Positions 17,609 to 25,137 of a stretch of DNA of 64,000 bases are shown here, piece by piece. A model generated the notes under the pieces. That model was not told the origin of the DNA. It did no database searches and saw nothing but the letters and a program-made list of their open reading frames with translations. Location of the stretch: the NCBI RefSeq assembly GCF_037482845.1, contig NZ_JBBHJW010000006.1, forward strand, positions 62,001-126,000, written 5' to 3'. Each line of letters opens with the position of its first letter. The first letter of the stretch is position 1. The position numbers were made by a program, and so were the translations under genes. Source of the stretch: Paucibacter_B soli (GTDB lineage: Bacteria; Pseudomonadota; Gammaproteobacteria; Burkholderiales; Burkholderiaceae_C).

Positions 17609-19534
17609 ATGTCGCTGATACGTCAAATCTGGCTTCTGGTGCTGAGCGTGGTGCTGCTGTCGCTGCTGGGCAGCGTGGTGGTGTCCACCGGCTCGCTGCG
17701 CCAGCTGATGCAGACCCAGCTGCAGCTCAAGAACGGCGACAACGCCAACGCATTGGCGCTGGCGATGTCGCAGCAGGGCGGCGACGCCGAGCTGATGGCG
17801 CTGCTGATCTCGGCCCAGTTCGACACCGGTGCCTATGAGAGCGTGGTGTGGAAGCGCAACGACGGCAGCATCGCCTTCGAGCGCCATGCGCCGCCGCTGC
17901 TCGCCTCCAAGGCGCCCGGCTGGTTCCTGAGCCTGACGCCGATCCCGACCGAGGCCGGCGTGGCCAAGGTGTCGAACGGCTGGAACGCGGTGGGCTCGGT
18001 GGAGGTGAAGAGCCAGTCCGCCTATGCGCATGACGCGCTCTGGAGCAGCACCTTGCGCAGCGCGCTGCTGCTCTTGGCGCTGGGCAGCCTGGCGGGGCTG
18101 GCGGCGCTGGCGGTGCTGCGCCGCATACGCCAGCCGCTGGACGCCGCGGTGGCGCAGGCCAATGCGGTGGTGCGCGGCGAGTTCGGCACGGTCGACGAGT
18201 CCAAGGTGCCCGAGCTGCAGCGCCTGACCGGCGCGATGAACAGCATGGTGCTGCGCGTGAAGAGCATGTTCGAGGCCCAGGCCGAGCAGCTGCAGGTGCT
18301 GCGCCAGCAGGCGCATTGCGACGCGCTCACCGGCATGAGCCATCGGAAGCAATTCCTGGCCGAGCTGGAGTCGGCACTTTCGCGCGACGAAGGCCCCAGC
18401 CATGCCGGCCTGGTGCTCTTGCGCCTGCGCGATCTGGCGGGCCTGAACCAGAGCCTGGGCCATGCCGCCACCGACCAACTGCTGGTGGCGATAGCGCGCG
18501 CGATCCAGGTCTATCCCGAGCGCGTGCATGGCTGCCTGGCCGGCCGCCTGAACGGCGCGGACTTCGCGCTCTGGCTGCCGGCCCCCCGGGTGGCGGCCGA
18601 GACCGCCGAGGCCCTGGCCGAGGCCCTGCGCGCCAGCCTGCCGGCCTTCGGCTCCGGCATCCAGGTGGCGCTGGGTGCCATCGAGCTGCCGCGCGAGCGC
18701 GCCGCCAGCCATTGGTTTGCCCAGGCCGATGTGGCGCTGGCGCGTGCCGAGGCCGGCAGCGGCGTGGTGGTGCAGGCGCTCGTCGCGGCCGAGCCGGAGC
18801 GCTATCTGCAGGGCGAGCGCGCCTGGCGCCTGCAGATCAGCGAAGCGCTGCAGGCGCGCCGCGCGCGTTTGCTGGAGTTCCCGGTGATCGACCGCGAGCG
18901 CCGCCTGGTGCATCTGGAATGCCCCTTGCAGCTGCGCCTGGACGAGCAGGCCGAGTTCGAAAATGCGGCGCGCTGGCTGCCGCTGGCGGTGCGCAACCGC
19001 CTCACCGCCGAGGTGGACCTGTGCGCGATTGCGCTGGCGCTGGAGGCGAACGCGCATGACGAGCAATGGCGCTGTGTCAACGTGGCGCCGGCCTCGCTGC
19101 TGGACGGCGGCTTTGTGGCGCGCGTGCGCGAGCTGGTGTTCCACGCGCCGCAGGCCGCACGCCGCCTCGGCCTGGAGCTGGCCGAATCGGCCGCGACGCA
19201 TCATTTCGAGCTGCTGCACGAGCTGGGCCGGCAGCTGCGCCCGCTGGGCGTGCGGCTGGGCCTGGAGCATGCCGGTGCCGGCCTGGCCCAGGTGGATCGG
19301 CTCTACCAGGCCGGCCTCGACTATGTGAAGCTGGACAGCGCGGTGGTGAGCGGCGTCTCGGGCGACGCCGCCCGCGCCGCCTTCGTGCGCGGCATGGTCA
19401 TCATGCTGCGCAGCCTCACGCTCAAGGTCTATGCCGAGGGCGTGACCGACGCGCTCGACGTGCAGGCGCTGTGGGACTGCGAGATCGACGGCGTCACCGG
19501 GCCCTGGGCGACGGGGCAGTTGATCAAGCCGTGA
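17609..19534 (+). CDS. lapD: LapD-type c-di-GMP receptor (degenerate GGDEF-EAL)
   Basis: The 641-residue inner-membrane receptor begins like LapD (MSLIRQIWLL, QLQLKNGDNANALAL, LISAQFDTG). It has a periplasmic LapD_MoxY_N domain at about residues 30-150 between two helices. A HAMP-like segment, a GGDEF domain and an EAL domain follow. The GGDEF signature is replaced by GRLNGADF and the EAL motif by ECPL, so neither catalysis is expected. This is the family hallmark of a binding-only receptor. Bound c-di-GMP inside would hold LapG outside. The start at 17609 (ten bases after GAGGAG) is preferred to 17600. Confidence 0.94.
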   Translation: MSLIRQIWLLVLSVVLLSLLGSVVVSTGSLRQLMQTQLQLKNGDNANALALAMSQQGGDAELMALLISAQFDTGAYESVVWKRNDGSIAFERHAPPLLASKAPGWFLSLTPIPTEAGVAKVSNGWNAVGSVEVKSQSAYAHDALWSSTLRSALLLLALGSLAGLAALAVLRRIRQPLDAAVAQANAVVRGEFGTVDESKVPELQRLTGAMNSMVLRVKSMFEAQAEQLQVLRQQAHCDALTGMSHRKQFLAELESALSRDEGPSHAGLVLLRLRDLAGLNQSLGHAATDQLLVAIARAIQVYPERVHGCLAGRLNGADFALWLPAPRVAAETAEALAEALRASLPAFGSGIQVALGAIELPRERAASHWFAQADVALARAEAGSGVVVQALVAAEPERYLQGERAWRLQISEALQARRARLLEFPVIDRERRLVHLECPLQLRLDEQAEFENAARWLPLAVRNRLTAEVDLCAIALALEANAHDEQWRCVNVAPASLLDGGFVARVRELVFHAPQAARRLGLELAESAATHHFELLHELGRQLRPLGVRLGLEHAGAGLAQVDRLYQAGLDYVKLDSAVVSGVSGDAARAAFVRGMVIMLRSLTLKVYAEGVTDALDVQALWDCEIDGVTGPWATGQLIKP

Positions 19535-19565
19535 GGGGTGGGGGAGCGCGGGGGGCTGATGGCTT

Positions 19566-19589
19566 GGGTGAGTGGGAGGGGCGGGCGGG
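19566..19589 (+). other. Potential G-quadruplex motif downstream of lapD
   Basis: Five runs of three or four G occur within 24 bases, separated by 1-5 bases (GGG-TGAGT-GGG-A-GGGG-C-GGG-C-GGG). Further G-runs lie at 19535-19557. This satisfies the usual G-quadruplex pattern on the + strand. It follows the lapD stop by about 30 bases. Whether it forms or matters in the cell is unknown. Confidence 0.4.
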
Positions 19590-19727
19590 CTGTGACCTGG
19601 GCTGGTGCTCGCACTGGTTCGGTGTATGTATGCGCAATTGACCCTGAGTAGATCTCCGAATCACCGATCTCGCTGCTGAAAAGCTCTCGCTCATTTCTGA
19701 TCTGTCGCGGAGAGGGCGCGCCAGCCA

Positions 19728-19759
19728 ACTATCGGCAAGCCGCACTTGTCGATAGTCAG
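19728..19759. repeat. Left bracketing repeat of the ABC-3C island (also a hairpin)
   Basis: The sequence ATCGGCAAGC followed by CGCACTTGTCGATA matches a site at 23779-23817. The 14 bases CGCACTTGTCGATA are identical there, and nine of the preceding ten bases also agree. The left copy folds as a 12-base-pair stem with one G-T pair: ACTATCGGCAAG, loop CCGCA, then CTTGTCGATAGT. Its location just outside the operon on the lapD side makes it a candidate recombination or attachment site. Confidence 0.6.
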
Positions 19760-19894
19760 CGTAGCCGGTGTCGCCGAGCGGTACGGTTGCTTTAGGTGTC
19801 AGTCCCCCTGCGTCTGCTCCTTGCTGCGTTGGAGGGGCGTTCACAGTGATGGCTTTCGTTCCGCCATACGTGGCACTGCCTGTTGGCATCAGCG

Positions 19895-21874
19895 CTACTG
19901 CTGCCAACTGGGCCAGTCGTACGGCACCAGCGCCGGTGGATTCATCCAAGGTTCCTCCACGAGTGCACGCTGGAACCACTCGTCCGCGAAGTTTGCGTGC
20001 TCTGTGACAATGAGCTGGAATCCAGGCACCACAGTCTTTGTGTAGTCGAGCAGGATCTCGAACAAGCGCCTTGCGGCAACCAAGTCTGCGTCCTTTGTCT
20101 GCTGCACGCGCTCGATGTCGCCGGCGGCCGCTTCATAGGCAATCTGCGTGGGGAAGTACACCTGCGTTGGCTGATCGAGCATCAAGAAGCGTGGGATCGG
20201 GACGCCGTTCTTGGAAGCGTAGTGATGCATCGCCAGCAGGGCGGACATGTGATATGCGAGCCAGTTGGCACCGCCACCTGTCCGCTTCATGGGCACCGGA
20301 TTGCCGGGCCTCTGAACCACAACCGTGAGGTCGCGCATGTCCAGCCAGAATGGAAACTCCGAGAAGAACGGCTTGAACTCGCCGACGAGCGAAGTCATCG
20401 TTGAGGAGATGTTCGTCAGAACCGAGTGCATCCGCGCTTCAGCATCGTCGTCGGCGCCGGCGTCCAACATGATCTGATCCAGTTTGGCCTGGAGGCGCTG
20501 CACCTTGGCCTTCAACGTGTTGATGGCGTGGCTGGGCTGTAGGCTTTCAAGGTAGAAGCTCACGCGGCCCTGCACCCGGGTCGCCTGGGCATTGGTGTCC
20601 TCTAAAGCCGCGGCCTTTTCCTCGATCAGCACCGCGGCGTTGATGCTCTGCTCTACCTGGCGAATTTCAGCTGCCAGTTGGCTGGACTTCTCGGTCAAGA
20701 TCGCAAGTCGCTGATCCAGCCGTGGACGGGCACCGCCGACGGCTTGAAGTTCTTGGCTGAGGCTTGCAAGTTCACCCAGAAGCGCCTGAGCAATGCCATC
20801 CATGCGAGCGTCCTCTTCCCTGAGGAACGGCCACTGCCAAGCGCCATCTGCACTGTGAGGTAGGGCGTTGATGGATTCCAGCCTCGCCCGCTGTTCATGA
20901 ACCTCACTCTCGAAGTCAGAGGCCCCTTTCACGTACCGCTGGGCGGCCGCAATCTCGCCCTGTACGCTGTTGCGCTGCATGCGCAAGCTGAGCCGGCGCG
21001 CTTGTAGCTTGGCCATCTCAGTGTTGGCCATCAGAGGAGTAGATCTAGGCGTCCAGCTCAGCACCTGGCGCAGGGATGCAACCAGATCGTTGCCCGGGGC
21101 GGTGCCCTCTAGCACATCCGTAGCCGCAGTGCCGCCGAATGGGATGCCGACGGCGCGCGCCTCGGCAAGCAGCCCAACACCCTTGGTGTCGAGCGCGTCC
21201 TCAGCCTCTTCGGCGGAACGCAGTTCCTTGGTGGCAATCCTCAAGTCACGCTGCGTGGCTCGGCGGTTGGCCTCCGTCTCCATGTCGGCAATCTGCGAGA
21301 TCCCGAATAGCACCGCGAAGGTGTCCCGGATAGCCTGGGGGAGGTGTTCTTCGCTCTGCCTGTAGAACAGAAGATCCTTGCTGGCGACCAGTCCTTGCTT
21401 TTGGAATAGGTAGTAGGTGGTGTGCTTAACGTTCACTGAGTAACTGGCGCGGCTGCTGCGCTCCGGTACCGAGGTCTTTGTCTCGGGAATACCGAGCAAT
21501 GAAGAAAGTACCTGTTGAACGAGTTCGTCGCCACCGTTGTGGGCGAGATCCTTGAAGTCAGGAGTCTTAATTTGTGCACCGCGCAGCAGCATTGCGAGGG
21601 AGCACTGGACACGCCCGGGCTTCGGATTCGGCTTTGCGACGAACACCTGCTGACCAGGAAACTGGAAGGTGACAGCGAACCAGGACACCTTCTCGCGAAT
21701 GAATCCCTCTGCAATCTTGCAGTCGGCCTCGCCCATGCAGTACTCGACGATGTCGGAGAGCGACGATTTTCCGGTGGACGCTAGGCCCGTGATGATGTTC
21801 AACCCTTCGGTTTCAAAAGGGAGATCCCGCCGGCGCCCGTCATGGCTGTAGATATGGATAGAGGCAATCTTCAT
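19895..21874 (-). CDS. ABC-3C system ATPase (DUF3732, SMC/Rad50-like)
   Basis: The 659-residue protein is the ATPase of a predicted ABC three-component conflict system. The Walker A motif GLASTGKSS is at residues 30-38. A long region of about residues 170-480 with strong coiled-coil character (ELRSAEEAEDALD, AEIRQVEQSINAAV) splits the ATPase as in SMC/Rad50 proteins. The Walker B strand FLMLDQPTQ lies near residue 567, with Gln where many ABC ATPases have Glu. A degenerate signature TGGGANWLAYHMS precedes it. DUF3732 proteins are described as ABC-3C ATPases. The start overlaps the stop of the middle component (ATGA). G+C is lower than in neighbours. Confidence 0.88.
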   Translation of the reverse strand: MKIASIHIYSHDGRRRDLPFETEGLNIITGLASTGKSSLSDIVEYCMGEADCKIAEGFIREKVSWFAVTFQFPGQQVFVAKPNPKPGRVQCSLAMLLRGAQIKTPDFKDLAHNGGDELVQQVLSSLLGIPETKTSVPERSSRASYSVNVKHTTYYLFQKQGLVASKDLLFYRQSEEHLPQAIRDTFAVLFGISQIADMETEANRRATQRDLRIATKELRSAEEAEDALDTKGVGLLAEARAVGIPFGGTAATDVLEGTAPGNDLVASLRQVLSWTPRSTPLMANTEMAKLQARRLSLRMQRNSVQGEIAAAQRYVKGASDFESEVHEQRARLESINALPHSADGAWQWPFLREEDARMDGIAQALLGELASLSQELQAVGGARPRLDQRLAILTEKSSQLAAEIRQVEQSINAAVLIEEKAAALEDTNAQATRVQGRVSFYLESLQPSHAINTLKAKVQRLQAKLDQIMLDAGADDDAEARMHSVLTNISSTMTSLVGEFKPFFSEFPFWLDMRDLTVVVQRPGNPVPMKRTGGGANWLAYHMSALLAMHHYASKNGVPIPRFLMLDQPTQVYFPTQIAYEAAAGDIERVQQTKDADLVAARRLFEILLDYTKTVVPGFQLIVTEHANFADEWFQRALVEEPWMNPPALVPYDWPSWQQ

Positions 21875-22359
21875 GGGCGGACAGATAGGCTTGTGTAGAT
21901 GGTCACGCGATCATTGATGCGTGCGAAATCGCGGCCGACGACCGTGGCGGCCAAGCGGCATGCTTCAGCGTCTGCTGTTGGCAGCGATTTTGGAGATACC
22001 TTGCGAGGCAGTAAGCGAATGCATCCGTCGTCTGCGACCGCGATGCAACCTTTGCTCGACAGCAGGGCAAACGCCTCAAGCGCGTACTGCACGAGCGCCT
22101 TGGCACGTGGCGCGAAGTGAATCAACAGCTCAGGACGCAGGGCGATGACCCGCAGGACGGAAATCGTCTTGTTGTCGAGAATCTCATCCCGGGTCGTTGG
22201 GTGCAGACAAAGCGGCAGCACCAGCAGCGTGAGGGAGTAAGGCATCGGCTTACCGGAAATGCGTTCGTACTCGCGGATGGCTGCAGCGATGACGAGCGCG
22301 CAGAACGCAGGGTTGAAGAGGTTGCGCTCCTCGAATGGTCGTTCTCTCCAGTCAATCAC
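21871..22359 (-). CDS. ABC-3C system middle component
   Basis: The small protein of 162 residues begins with DWRERPFEERNLFNPAFCALVIAAA, which matches the N-terminal style of ABC-3C middle components (R..E..NL.NPAF). Its middle contains the helix YSLTLLVLPLCLHPTTRD. Such proteins are thought to bridge the ATPase and the effector, but their biochemistry is unknown. The start is GTG and overlaps the effector stop by four bases. The stop overlaps the ATPase start by four bases. This tight coupling on both sides supports a stoichiometric three-protein complex. Confidence 0.8.
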   Translation of the reverse strand: MIDWRERPFEERNLFNPAFCALVIAAAIREYERISGKPMPYSLTLLVLPLCLHPTTRDEILDNKTISVLRVIALRPELLIHFAPRAKALVQYALEAFALLSSKGCIAVADDGCIRLLPRKVSPKSLPTADAEACRLAATVVGRDFARINDRVTIYTSLSVRP

Positions 22360-23549
22360 GGTGCCGTCTCCGCCGCTGCCTTCAGCATGTCGAGGAACTT
22401 CGGGTGCCAGTAAACGCGCGGCTCGGGCTTCTCTTCAGCCAGGATGTGAAAACTGCCTCGACGGATAAAGTCCTCGGTGACCTGCTTGCGAATCTGAAGG
22501 TGCCTCGACTCGTTCTCTGCCCATTGGTACAGGCGCTGCCCAGCTTCCAGGAGTTGAGTTTCGTCATTAAGGCCTTTGATGGAGGCCCAAGACCTTGCAC
22601 GTTTCCATTCTTCGACAAGCCGAGCTTCGAACTTCTTCATCTCACCACCCAATAACACGTCAACCCGTGCCCAATGCGAACGCTGGGAAACGGCGCGGTA
22701 GAAGTCCAGGATGGCCATCTCGAGGCCGATGGTGTCGATGCCGATTGCGCGAAGCTGCTGGACGAACTGGCGTGGGTCGTTCAAGGGATCAACCCCTTCA
22801 GGCGGAATCTCTTCTTCAAACGTGATTGGCAAGCGCTCATCGTGGTACTGGCTGGAGATTGAGGAGACCATCAGCCACACCTCCGAAGACGTGATGGGTG
22901 CACGCTTCTTCCGGATGAGCTCGATGGCCTGACCCAACCACCAGCCTTCAAGACGCTCTCGAACGTCAGTGCGGAACTTAGGGACGACCGACTTCAGCTG
23001 CTTGGCAACCGCGGCCTCGAGCTCGTTGATACGAAGTGAGCAGTCCGCGATGACGATGCGGGAAAAGAAGTCGCCAAGTTCGGCGTCGCTCAGGCCGGTC
23101 ATCGAAGCGCTGATCTCTTTGCTCAGCTCAGTCGAGGAGGTTTGCAGCTCGGCGAGCAGCTTGGCGACGAAGTCCTCCGGCCTAGGCTCTGCCCCACCTT
23201 GGAAATGCTTCAGCATCGACTTCGGTCCGACACGAGCTGTCGTTGCCATGCAGTAGCTGTGGCTACAGGCCAGCTTGCCGTCCCGCTTGTAGCGGTCCAG
23301 CCAGATGCGCACGGACTTCCAGAAGTCGGCAGAAAGCGTGCCTACAGTTTCGCCCTCCTGCTTGTGCTTGAGGGAGATTAGGGTGTCCTTGCCGTTGATG
23401 TCCTTCACTTGGACATCGTCGTCGGCTTCTATGAGCAGGGACGAACTCTCGTCATCCTGCCTCATGAGGTGCGCCAGTGCGAACCGAATTTGGTAGACGT
23501 AGCCCAAGCCTTGCTCGCCAGCGGCGTACTTATCTGTCTGAGTTGCCAC
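22356..23549 (-). CDS. ABC-3C effector: predicted nuclease-like N-terminus plus ABC-3C C-terminal domain
   Basis: The 397-residue protein is the first gene of the operon. Residues 10-65 show GxGYVYQIRFALAHL, then LLIEADDDVQV (E41, D45) and LISLKHK (K61). This resembles the E...D...(Q)xK pattern of restriction-endonuclease-fold effectors such as DUF4297/Cap4. The Gln before the Lys is Ser-Leu here, so activity is uncertain. The remainder is helical and ends with a domain (about 260-397, with WARVDVLLGGEMKKFEARLVEEWKRA in pieces) that fits the ABC-3C C-terminal domain. The start is GTG with AGGAAGGAAA directly upstream. An alternative reading is a non-nuclease sensor. Confidence 0.72.
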   Translation of the reverse strand: MATQTDKYAAGEQGLGYVYQIRFALAHLMRQDDESSSLLIEADDDVQVKDINGKDTLISLKHKQEGETVGTLSADFWKSVRIWLDRYKRDGKLACSHSYCMATTARVGPKSMLKHFQGGAEPRPEDFVAKLLAELQTSSTELSKEISASMTGLSDAELGDFFSRIVIADCSLRINELEAAVAKQLKSVVPKFRTDVRERLEGWWLGQAIELIRKKRAPITSSEVWLMVSSISSQYHDERLPITFEEEIPPEGVDPLNDPRQFVQQLRAIGIDTIGLEMAILDFYRAVSQRSHWARVDVLLGGEMKKFEARLVEEWKRARSWASIKGLNDETQLLEAGQRLYQWAENESRHLQIRKQVTEDFIRRGSFHILAEEKPEPRVYWHPKFLDMLKAAAETAP

Positions 23550-23673
23550 TTTCCTTCCTCCCTATTCGCCCTCAACCGGGTGCATGTGTACCTGTCGTCC
23601 ATATTTGGATCTGCAGGCGAATGCCATCGCGCGACCGCGAGCACCAATCGTCGCATAGCTCCCGCCCCAAAAC

Positions 23674-23733
23674 GCCCAACAGCTTGTTCAGCGAACTGAT
23701 GAGGACTTGAGTTCGCACACCTCAGGGTTGGAT
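23674..23733. other. attC-like element (weak)
   Basis: A 60-base segment begins with GCCCAAC and ends with GTTGGAT, matching the integron R-box patterns RYYYAAC and GTTRRRY. It contains an inner inverted repeat GCGAACT (23691-23697) / AGTTCGC (23710-23716). The spacers between inner and outer boxes are ten bases on each side, longer than the usual five or six, and no integron integrase is present in the window. It is therefore only a resemblance. Confidence 0.25.
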
Positions 23734-23778
23734 GTGACTTGGATGACGAACGGGAACGAGTGCCGACGCTCGGCACGC

Positions 23779-23817
23779 ATCGCCAAGCAGCGACAGCACG
23801 CACTTGTCGATAACCAG
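23779..23817. repeat. Right bracketing repeat of the ABC-3C island
   Basis: The site reads ATCGCCAAGC, ten extra bases, then CGCACTTGTCGATA and, two bases later, CAG. It matches the left site at 19728-19759 apart from one base and the ten-base insertion. The outer parts ATCGCCAAG and CTTGTCGAT still form an imperfect inverted repeat, as in the left copy. The two sites enclose exactly the three ABC-3C genes, about 4.1 kb. Confidence 0.6.
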
Positions 23818-23889
23818 TTTCTGCAGCGCATGAATAGGGTGCTGCAAAGCTGGCGTTCGTGGGCGTCAGCTCCTGGCCGCGCGTGCCCC

Positions 23890-24438
23890 TCAGCCAATAT
23901 CCGCGCAATGCAGCAGGTAGTCTCGCCCCAGGCGCCGGTCCTCGAAGAAGCGTTGCAGGGTCTCGCGCACGGTGCGGAAGGCGAGTTCGTCCCAGGGGAT
24001 CTCGTGCTCGTGGAACAGCCGCGCCTCGAGCGATTCGGGTCCGAGGTCGAAGCGGTCGCTGAGCAGGCGGGCGCGGTAGTACATATGGATCTGCCCGACC
24101 CTGACGACGTTCAACACGCAGTAGAGGTTCTGCAGCTCGATCTGCGCGCCGGCCTCTTCGTCGGTCTCGCGCCGCGCACCCTCGGCGCTTGTTTCGCCCA
24201 GTTCCAGAAAGCCCGCCGGCAGGGTCCAGAGGCCGTAGCGCGGCTCGATGGCGCGCTTGCACAGCAGCACCTGCTCGCCCCACACCGGCAGCGTGCCCAC
24301 CACATTGATGGGGTTCTCGTAGTGGATGGCGGCGCAGGCGGTGCAGGTGGCGCGCTCGCGGTTGTCGTCGGCCGGCACGCGGTACTCCACGGGGCTGCCG
24401 CAGCTGGGGCAATGCTTGAATCGGCGCGTCAGGAACAT
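23890..24438 (-). CDS. Nudix hydrolase with N-terminal zinc ribbon
   Basis: The 182-residue protein hydrolyses a nucleoside diphosphate linked to another moiety. It starts with a zinc-ribbon pair CPSCG...CTAC (residues 9-35), followed by the complete Nudix box GFLELGETSAEGARRE/TDEEAG. This layout resembles NudC-like or YjaD-related enzymes that act on dinucleotides such as NADH, but the NudC-specific SQPWPFPxS motif is absent. The start MFLTRRFKHCPSCG is preferred. A longer reading adds MPRSRYTGP. It is divergent from maiA. Confidence 0.88.
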   Translation of the reverse strand: MFLTRRFKHCPSCGSPVEYRVPADDNRERATCTACAAIHYENPINVVGTLPVWGEQVLLCKRAIEPRYGLWTLPAGFLELGETSAEGARRETDEEAGAQIELQNLYCVLNVVRVGQIHMYYRARLLSDRFDLGPESLEARLFHEHEIPWDELAFRTVRETLQRFFEDRRLGRDYLLHCADIG

Positions 24439-24498
24439 GGGGCCAGTGTATCGGCTGCGTGGCATGATCTTGGCTCCGGTCCCAAGGCTGAACCCATC

Positions 24499-25137
24499 AT
24501 GGAACTCTTCAATTACTACCGCTCTTCCGCGTCCTTCCGTGTGCGCATCGCGCTGGCCCTGAAGGGCCTGGAGTACGACTACAAGCCGGTGCATCTGGCC
24601 AGGAACGAGCAGTTCAACGAGTCCTACGCCGCGGTGTCGGCCTCGCGCCTGGTGCCGCTGCTGCGCGACGGCGATGCGGTGATCACCCAGTCCATGGCCA
24701 TCATCGAATACCTGGACGAGACCCATCCCGAGCCGCCGCTGCTGCCCAAGACGGCGCTGGCGCGCGCCTATGTGCGCGGCCTGGCGCAGGACATCGCCTG
24801 CGAGATCCACCCGCTCAACAATCTGCGCGTGCTGCGCTACCTGACGCGCGATCTGGGCCTGGCCGAAGAGGCCAAGGACCGCTGGTACCGCCATTGGGTC
24901 GAGACCGGGCTGGAGGTGGTGGAGCAACGCCTTGCCAAGGAAGGCCATGCGGGCCGCTTCTGCTTCGGCGATGCACCCGGCCTGGCCGAATGCGTGCTGG
25001 TGCCGCAGATCTTCAACGCCCAGCGCTTCAACTGCCGGCTCGACCATGTGCCGCGCCTGATGCAGGTGTTCGAGGCCTGCATGCAGCTCGATGCCTTCAT
25101 CAAGACCCAGCCCAGCGCCTGCCCCGATGCGGAGTGA
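24499..25137 (+). CDS. maiA: Maleylacetoacetate isomerase / zeta-class glutathione transferase
   Basis: The 212-residue enzyme isomerises maleylacetoacetate to fumarylacetoacetate in tyrosine or homogentisate breakdown, using glutathione. The N-terminal thioredoxin-fold domain has YYRSSASFRVRIALALKG, where the family usually has SSCxxRVRIAL. The cysteine is Ala here, while both serines remain. Next come SRLVPLL and the glutathione-binding QSMAIIEYLDE. The C-terminal helical domain has HPLNNLRVLRYL and FCFGDAPGLAECVLVPQ, both typical of the zeta class. No other homogentisate genes lie beside it. The stop overlaps the next gene start by 11 bases. Confidence 0.93.
   Translation: MELFNYYRSSASFRVRIALALKGLEYDYKPVHLARNEQFNESYAAVSASRLVPLLRDGDAVITQSMAIIEYLDETHPEPPLLPKTALARAYVRGLAQDIACEIHPLNNLRVLRYLTRDLGLAEEAKDRWYRHWVETGLEVVEQRLAKEGHAGRFCFGDAPGLAECVLVPQIFNAQRFNCRLDHVPRLMQVFEACMQLDAFIKTQPSACPDAE

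Larger units (their letters stand above)
19535..19894. other. Intergenic region between lapD and the ABC-3C operon
   Basis: This 360-base stretch has no convincing gene. It contains a G-rich segment just after lapD (19535-19592) and a strong hairpin at 19728-19756. The hairpin is also one of the two repeats that bracket the ABC-3C operon. The G+C drops from left to right, so the edge of the acquired segment probably lies here. No T-rich terminator for the ABC-3C operon was seen after its stop at 19895. Confidence 0.6.
23550..23889. other. Intergenic region upstream of the ABC-3C operon
   Basis: This 340-base stretch has no convincing gene. It must hold the promoter of the leftward ABC-3C operon, but no clear -35/-10 pair stands out. 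It also holds an attC-like inverted structure at 23674-23733 and the right bracketing repeat at 23779-23817. From about 23830 the sequence runs into the convergent end of the Nudix gene, whose stop is at 23890. Confidence 0.6.

Noticed and set aside
17468..19270. A 600-codon open frame antisense to lapD
   Set aside because: It is rich in Gln, Arg, His and Ala, as expected for a shadow of a high-G+C gene, and has no motifs. lapD on the other strand is certain.
19524..19979. A 151-codon minus-strand frame across the end of the ABC-3C ATPase gene
   Set aside because: It overlaps the ATPase end in another frame and has Pro/Ser/Arg-rich non-conserved sequence; no motif or ribosome-binding site supports it.
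23462..24412. A 316-codon minus-strand frame between the Nudix and ABC-3C genes
   Set aside because: It is a shifted reading of the Nudix gene that continues through the intergenic region; the amino acid sequence has shadow composition.
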